Assembly (NCBI GenBank): GCA_015852425.1
Contig: JAAAIG010000372.1
Span: 1-28,138, forward strand
Source of the DNA: Gryganskiella cystojenkinii
Taxonomy: Eukaryota > Mortierellomycota > Mortierellomycetes > Mortierellales > Mortierellaceae
Direction of reading: 5' to 3'
DNA length: 28,138 bases
Positions 21,715 to 28,138 of the stretch are shown here, piece after piece. The notes under the pieces were generated by a model that worked only from the letters and a program-made list of their open reading frames with translations, searched no databases and had not been told where the DNA came from. The stretch's first letter is position 1, and each line of letters begins with the position of its first letter. A program made the position numbers and the translations under genes.

Positions 21715-21720
21715 AATAAA
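21715..21720 (+). terminator. Poly(A) signal AATAAA
   Basis: The hexamer lies 81 nt after the dioxygenase stop codon. Confidence 0.6.
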
Positions 21721-22370
21721 TGTCCGAGCGGCTTTTTATTGTATATTACAATCGACTTGGTGCCAATAGAGAGGATTTGAAAAACGAGGTTGGACAGAAT
21801 GAAGTGGCATCTTGCTCTGTTTCATTTACTGCTACAGGTACTGCTGCTGACGAGGTAGTAAAAGAGTTACAACGTGGACTCTGCAAATGGGCTGGGTGGT
21901 ACTTGGAACTGAGGCTAGTGCGCTCAGTTAAAAACGGCCAAAACTGCCTCGCATCGACACTAGGCGGCGGTGGAAGAATGAGATGTTGGCTGGACCCTCC
22001 TCCTCTTCCTCTTCCTTTTCATCTACCCCCTTGTTTACAGCTCGCAGCAGTGTAGAAATAGGGTCCACTCCTCCCTATTTTATATAAATACACAAAAAAC
22101 CTCTTTCTCGGCCCAAACCCCTTTCTTGGACGAGAGCGTTTGGGGACAACAGCAGAAAAAATAATTGAATAGCGCCTAGAATATCAGGAAACAACCTGCC
22201 AGACGAACCGCGACGAGCATAGTGGAACGGACGAAGAGTGCACGCCCCTCCGCCATGGCTTTGCTCATGGCAACAAAGGAGGCAGACGAAACAGGGACAG
22301 GTGTGCTGCATGTGCACAGCGAAGAAACAAACATATCAAAGCAGGCCTAGCGCCTACTCGTACGATCGGG
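21721..22370. other. Intergenic region with a second TATA-like box
   Basis: Plus-strand tatataaata at about 22081-22090 is a perfect TATA consensus. Downstream, a 31-codon ORF begins at 22255 in strong context (cgccATGg) and ends at 22350. It may be a short transcript, an upstream ORF of an alternative leader for the peptide gene, or nothing. A 111-codon frame beginning 21720 overlaps the poly(A) signal of the previous gene and shows no protein character. Confidence 0.35.
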
Positions 22371-22377
22371 TATATAT
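22371..22377 (+). promoter_or_regulatory. TATA box of the secreted-peptide gene
   Basis: tatatat sits 177 nt before the ATG at 22554. A C/T-rich leader follows that contains no other ATG, so scanning would reach the peptide start first. Confidence 0.55.
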
Positions 22378-22553
22378 CCTGGTTCTCGATCGCCGACCCC
22401 CTTTCAATCTCTTCTTTCTTCTCTTCCTCTCTCATTTCATCCCCCTTTCATCTTACCCCCGACAATAACAAGAATAAGTCGCTCCTAAAACCTTTGCATC
22501 GCCATACGACGCTCACTCTCTTACTTAACACATTCATTTCGTTCCCAGTCAGG

Positions 22554-22799
22554 ATGCTCAGAACTATGTTCCTTCCGTCCCTCCTCTTTCTGACCCTGGT
22601 TATTTTCTTGGGTTCACTCTCGAACGCGGTACCTGTTTCAATTCCAGCGTACTCACCGGCCGAAAGCAATAGTAGTGGAGCAGCCAGCGCCATTACTTTG
22701 GTACTTGCAAAACGCGACGATGGTCAGACCCATAAGCCTGGCTCTGGGGGCTCGGGTATTGGCGGAATCTGGGACAAGGGCCAACCTCAAGGACGTTAA
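22554..22799 (+). CDS. Small secreted peptide precursor with a Kex2-type site
   Basis: A single-exon 81-aa protein. Residues 1-25 form a clear signal peptide (hydrophobic core SLLFLTLVIFLGSL, cut near SNA/VP). A Ser/Ala-rich pro-segment follows to residue 52, then Lys53-Arg54, a kexin cleavage site, releasing a 27-residue Gly/Gln-rich C-terminal peptide (DDGQTHKPGSGG to WDKGQPQGR) with one tryptophan and no cysteine. The gene is well framed: TATA box at 22371, C/T-rich leader without earlier ATG, AATAAA at 22838-22843. I do not recognise the family. Organisation resembles KEP (Kex2-processed) or peptide-signal precursors, although it has only one product unit. The mature product, if made, would be secreted; its function is unknown. 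Confidence 0.7.
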   Translation: MLRTMFLPSLLFLTLVIFLGSLSNAVPVSIPAYSPAESNSSGAASAITLVLAKRDDGQTHKPGSGGSGIGGIWDKGQPQGR

Positions 22800-22837
22800 A
22801 GGTCGAGAAATAGTGTGCCAATATTTCACGAATCAAA

Positions 22838-22843
22838 AATAAA
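22838..22843 (+). terminator. Poly(A) signal AATAAA
   Basis: The hexamer lies 38 nt after the peptide-precursor stop codon. Confidence 0.65.
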
Positions 22844-24256
22844 ACTAAAATTGCTCCCCCCCACCGCTCGTCGCCATGTCTGCACCTTTTTGAACAATGC
22901 CATCAATGCCATGGTATGCTCAACTTCGTCACTAAATGGAATCTACCCGCCGTCGCGCCACTTCCTTGTCTATGGCAGTCTCATCGTTTGACCTTTCAAA
23001 TGACTGCGACGTGTCATCGCCATTCACATGTTACTGTCATTGAAAATCATTCATCGATCAGCAATATCGTACTGCAGATTGTCATCATGAGAAAAAGACG
23101 TAAAAAAAAAAAAAAAAAAAGAGTTAGGACAGAAGATAGAAAACATTGACAGTGACAGTGACACTGACACTGCATTTTGCCACACCCAGCACGTTGGAAC
23201 CACATCAGGAGGAGCAAGAGGGGAAGGGGAGAACTTTGGGCTAGATGTTTTATGAGGAAACGGGAAACTCACAGAGACACACTCATTTACACTCAGCGTC
23301 TCACTCTCACGATGGATACGATAACGGCTGTCAGACTACAAGTCGCCAACACACGCTCACGATAAATGAATACAATATTGGACGCGTTCTGTTGCCTGTT
23401 CAGGTATTTTGTCCTCGGATTTCTTCTAAATCGCGTCAAATGAAAGCTCGGTACGACTATTCCTTTTTGTTGTTGGAAACATTAGATATCCATCGGGCCG
23501 CCTTCTACTCTCGTCATACGATCTGGGGCGCCTAACAGGGTACAAGAGGGGGAAACGTGAGATAGGGATTGCGTGAAAGGCGAATAAGCGCCTCCGGGTT
23601 TTATCCTATTGACTTGTTATCGACTTCCACACTCGGAGTTTTGTTCACAGACAGGAGCTCAGCAGCCGTGGTAACCAAATCGACTTCAGACTTCAACTCG
23701 ATCCGGTAATTCAGCTCCAACCAGGTCCCTTCTTATCTTTGCCAATGTATGGCATTAGATCCAAGTCCAGACATAACCTACAGCTGCTCAGGTGTTTTCA
23801 GCCGACCAAATTGGAGGTAGTCTAAAAGCCATTATCCCAGCGAGCAAAAACGATCTCTTGCAGTTGTCAAGCTTGCTCTCCCAGCCCGAGCTCATATTCT
23901 GGTTGTCCGTGCTGTGCTGTTGATCCACCAAACATCGTTAATCTGACATTGCGGCGGATAAGATGGGGATTGAAGCGATGATGTCGCATCCGATACTGAA
24001 CATAGCAGTATTGGCGATTGTTCTGCAAAAGTCCGTCCTTTCCTTTTGTCTCCCACATGGTGAACCTTAGCTTTTGAACGCTTTCCAGCACCAGAACAGT
24101 CTCGACTATTTTTTTTTTTTTTTTTGCTGTTTTTTTAATAGATGAAAGATGTCGTAGCTGTGCAAATGGTCCATCCGCCTTTGTGCGGATCTTCTTGTTG
24201 TAACGGGGGGGGGGGGTTCATATCTCCTTCCCAATGTTGACATAAGTTGTGAGTAT
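22844..24256. other. Intergenic region between convergent genes, homopolymer-rich
   Basis: No convincing gene is present. It holds an A19 run at 23102-23120, a gacagtgacagtgacactga simple repeat near 23148-23175, a T17 run at about 24109-24125 and a G12 run at 24205-24216. A 74-codon minus-strand frame (23867-24091) and the sequence just 3' of it look mildly protein-like but match nothing I know. Confidence 0.45.
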
Positions 24257-26105
<1,849 letters not shown>

Positions 26106-26803
26106 GATGTATATGAGATATTGGTTCTTGTTGAGGGATAGAGAGAGGGAGGGGGAGTGAGCGAAAGAGCGGTAATGTAAAGCAAAGAAGAAAGAAAGAG
26201 TGTGAATGCTGATGCAACAAAAAAAGGAGAACAGAACGGTGGCAAAAAAGCGGTCTCTTTGACTCTTTCCCAGGGCTGGTCACGTGTACCCTCCCGTCCT
26301 AAAATCAACTGCGGCGTCTTTCTCTTTTACACGAGGCTGAGCTGACGGCAGTGTGCAGGTCAAGGTTTTTTTTTTTGGATTCTTCCTTGATTGTGTGTTA
26401 TGCTGCGGTCAGCAGATGCTTGTCTTTTTGCGTATTGTGAGCACTATCAATTTCGACAATATTTGACTTTGCCATTTTGCAATTTGCTGTGGTTTGGGTC
26501 GACTCTAATGGGACGCAGCTCACACTGTCTGCCCATGGCAAAGTTTTTTTTTTTAGTGGGTATTTTGATGGAGCTTTGCCAACGCCGATAACAAATCGTT
26601 TACTTTGCCTTTCTACCGTTAAAAGGCTGTTGGTCTGTTTTGTCTCCTCTTTCTTTTCTCTTGCTACTTCAGTCCTTCCTCTCCAGCTCGCCTTTCCTCC
26701 CTCCCCTCACCCTTCCTGCACCCGCCACCCTTGACTGTAGTCATTTCCTAATCTCACCCGTTTAAGTACCCTACTCGTCTCGTAAGCTACTATCATCCGA
26801 AAC
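26106..26803. other. Intergenic region: E2 promoter and lectin gene 3' flank
   Basis: About 700 nt between two minus-strand genes. The part next to the E2 start (26106-26270) is G/A-rich on the plus strand, i.e. a C/T-rich leader for the E2 mRNA. The remainder has T runs and short open frames without protein character. No AATAAA was found just after the lectin stop on the minus strand. Confidence 0.45.
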
Positions 26804-27634
26804 TCAAAGGAACTTCTTCTCGTTGATCTCGGTCTTTTTCTTATACCACATGTACGCCGACATGCCCAGGACCTGGGCCAGAATCAAGTAGACCACATAG
26901 GACATCCAACTGGTCGAGTTCACCAAACGATTCTGAGTCAATCGATGCTGAAAACTCTGTCGAGTATCCATGTCCTCCATTTTGGCGTTCAAGTTGTGCA
27001 GTTCCTCCTTGAGGACCTTAGTCAGGTCTACTCCACCTGCTCCGCCACTGGTCGGTAAGCCACCCTGGGCCATGATATGGTCAACCAGACCCTGGACCAC
27101 ACCCTCCATTGCTTGCAAGGAAGAAACCATTGTAGTGATCTTTTGGTTGATGTCCTCGAGAGACTTGGCCGTCGATTCTGGGGGTTGAGCGGGTGCACCG
27201 AGGGACTCGAGTTTGTTGTGGATGTTGTTGAGCGATTCAATAATCCGAAACTGCGTGTCACTAACAGTTGCAGCGACCTGTGCCTGATTTCACGAAAAAT
27301 CAAATCGAAAAGAAGGAGCGCGTCAGACATAAGAGAGCGAGCAAAGTCTATCGGGGATTCTAATTGTTCACAACGCCGTGCAAAAAAAAATCGATCTTGC
27401 ACGAACACTGGGCTGTGTAGAACGAAAAGATCTGGGAGTGAATAAGTGCAGAAGACAAAATATGCATGGACTTACAGCAGAGAGGGAGGCGGGTCCATCG
27501 GTTTCCTCTTTGAGTTTCTGTTCCTGTTCCTCAACAATCTTTTGAACCTCCTCGAAGGCTTCTTTGTCTGCAATCTCCACCTTAGCTTGTTCGCCCTTCC
27601 TGATCATCTCGGCTTCATGCGGTCGCAAGGGCTT
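26804..27634 (-). CDS. 3' part of an ERGIC-53/Emp47-like L-type lectin cargo receptor
   Basis: Two terminal exons on the minus strand: 27634-27476 and 27283-26804; the 5' part (carbohydrate-recognition domain) lies beyond the window. The fragment (212 aa) starts with a charged coiled coil (EAFEEVQKIVEEQEQKL), continues with a helical stalk (FRIIESLNNIHNKLESL) and ends with one membrane segment (WMSYVVYLILAQVLGMSAY). The cytosolic tail is MWYKKKTEINEKKFL. The terminal KKFL fits a KKXX COPI retrieval signal plus a hydrophobic C-terminal pair for COPII exit, as in ERGIC-53 (KKFF). Such receptors carry glycoproteins from ER to Golgi. The lectin domain itself is not visible, so identity rests on the stalk, membrane segment and tail. 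The acceptor could be 27283 or six nt further in; both keep frame. Confidence 0.7.
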
Positions 27635-27775
27635 CTACAAAGAGAAAAATGAGAACAGTGTTTCTCTATTAGTGATTGCATGGGACAGGACGAAGTTTTT
27701 TTCATTTTTTTCTTTGATCTCCAGGACGAGGTTGTTTTCCTCTCAGGACAAAGTGCTGCTCGTTTGGTTGTTTCT

Positions 27776-28120
27776 TCTCGGGACGAAGTCATTGCTTTCT
27801 TTTCTCACTTAAGACGAAGTATATTCTTTCTCGGGACGAAGTCAATTGTGTTTCTTTTCTCTCTCAGGACAACGAAGCATATTCTTTTCTCGGGACGAAG
27901 TCAAATTACTTTTTCTTTTCTCTCAGAACGACGAAGCATATTCTTTTCTCAAGACGAAGTCAATTGCTTTTCTTTTCTCTCTCAGGACAACGAAGCATGT
28001 TCTTTTCTCGGGACGAAGTCAAACTCCTTTTCTTGTCTCTCTCAGGACGAAGCATATTCTTTTTTCGGCACAAACTCAATTGCTTTCCCTTTCTCTCTCA
28101 GGACGAAGTTCAAATGCCAT
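27776..28120. repeat. ~59-bp tandem repeat (minisatellite) in a lectin-gene intron
   Basis: The motif ctcgggacgaagtca, or a near copy, recurs at about 27776, 27829, 27888, 27947, 28006 and 28062, i.e. every 53-59 bp. Each unit has two half-motifs: ctcgggacgaagtca and ctcaggacaacgaagcat, separated by T/C-rich spacers. It fills most of the intron upstream of the lectin exon at 27634. The region 27635-27775 has looser copies of the same motif (aggacgaag, aggacgagg). The window closes in a run of A. Confidence 0.85.
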
Positions 28121-28138
28121 TCAAAAAAAAAAAAAAAA

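Noticed and set aside
21720..22055. 111-codon plus-strand ORF after the dioxygenase gene
   Set aside because: It starts on the previous gene's poly(A) signal, has a proline-rich end from C/T-rich DNA and no recognisable features.
23867..24091. 74-codon minus-strand frame with protein-like look
   Set aside because: No motif, no start context, and flanking sequence breaks into stops; kept only as a remark in the intergenic entry.
27776..28120. Regular repeats considered as a CRISPR array
   Set aside because: The period is continuous tandem repetition with degenerate copies, not conserved repeats with unique spacers, and the genome is eukaryotic.

Overview
The window is nuclear DNA from a filamentous fungus. 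The genes are split by short GT-AG introns (mostly 90-260 nt), 5' leaders are pyrimidine-rich, AATAAA signals follow several stop codons, and neither operons nor Shine-Dalgarno sites are seen. The gene set (Yap1-type bZIP, GCR1-domain protein, trefoil/GH31 glucosidase, F-box/LRR-like and Fanzor-like debris) fits an early-diverging lineage such as Mortierellomycota/Mucoromycota. That placement is inference; no marker gene is present to prove it.

Left part (1-1850): two decayed genes. The minus strand carries a multiply frameshifted ORF with a RuvC-I-like motif, resembling a Fanzor/TnpB-type protein and running off the left edge. The plus strand carries leucine-rich-repeat debris. From 2179 to 9542 there are two intact plus-strand genes: a seven-exon ANKRD13-like ankyrin/GPCR-chaperone protein (670 aa) and a four-exon secreted GH31 alpha-glucosidase with two trefoil domains (1187 aa).

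Middle part (9543-17417): a four-exon Yap1/Pap1-like bZIP factor (622 aa) has the C-terminal redox cysteine domain but no N-terminal one. After it comes about 3.7 kb of mostly non-coding DNA with microsatellites and two degenerate minus-strand coding remnants.

Right part (17418-28138): a minus-strand GCR1-domain protein (645 aa) and a plus-strand 2-oxoglutarate/Fe(II) dioxygenase (489 aa) are divergently arranged over a 293-bp shared promoter. Then come a small secreted peptide precursor with a Kex2 site (81 aa), a seven-exon ubiquitin-conjugating enzyme (149 aa, minus) carrying a 204-bp MITE-like element in an intron, and the 3' end of an ERGIC-53/Emp47-like cargo lectin (minus). The window ends in a large intron of that lectin made of ~59-bp tandem repeats.

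The genes do not form one pathway. Several touch secretion (lectin receptor, secreted glucosidase, peptide precursor) or ubiquitin/receptor traffic (E2, ANKRD13-like), but this looks like ordinary fungal gene order. The most interesting points are the decayed Fanzor-like ORF, the c-CRD-only Yap1, the possible Crypton-derived GCR1 protein, the KR-processed peptide precursor, and the intronic MITE.
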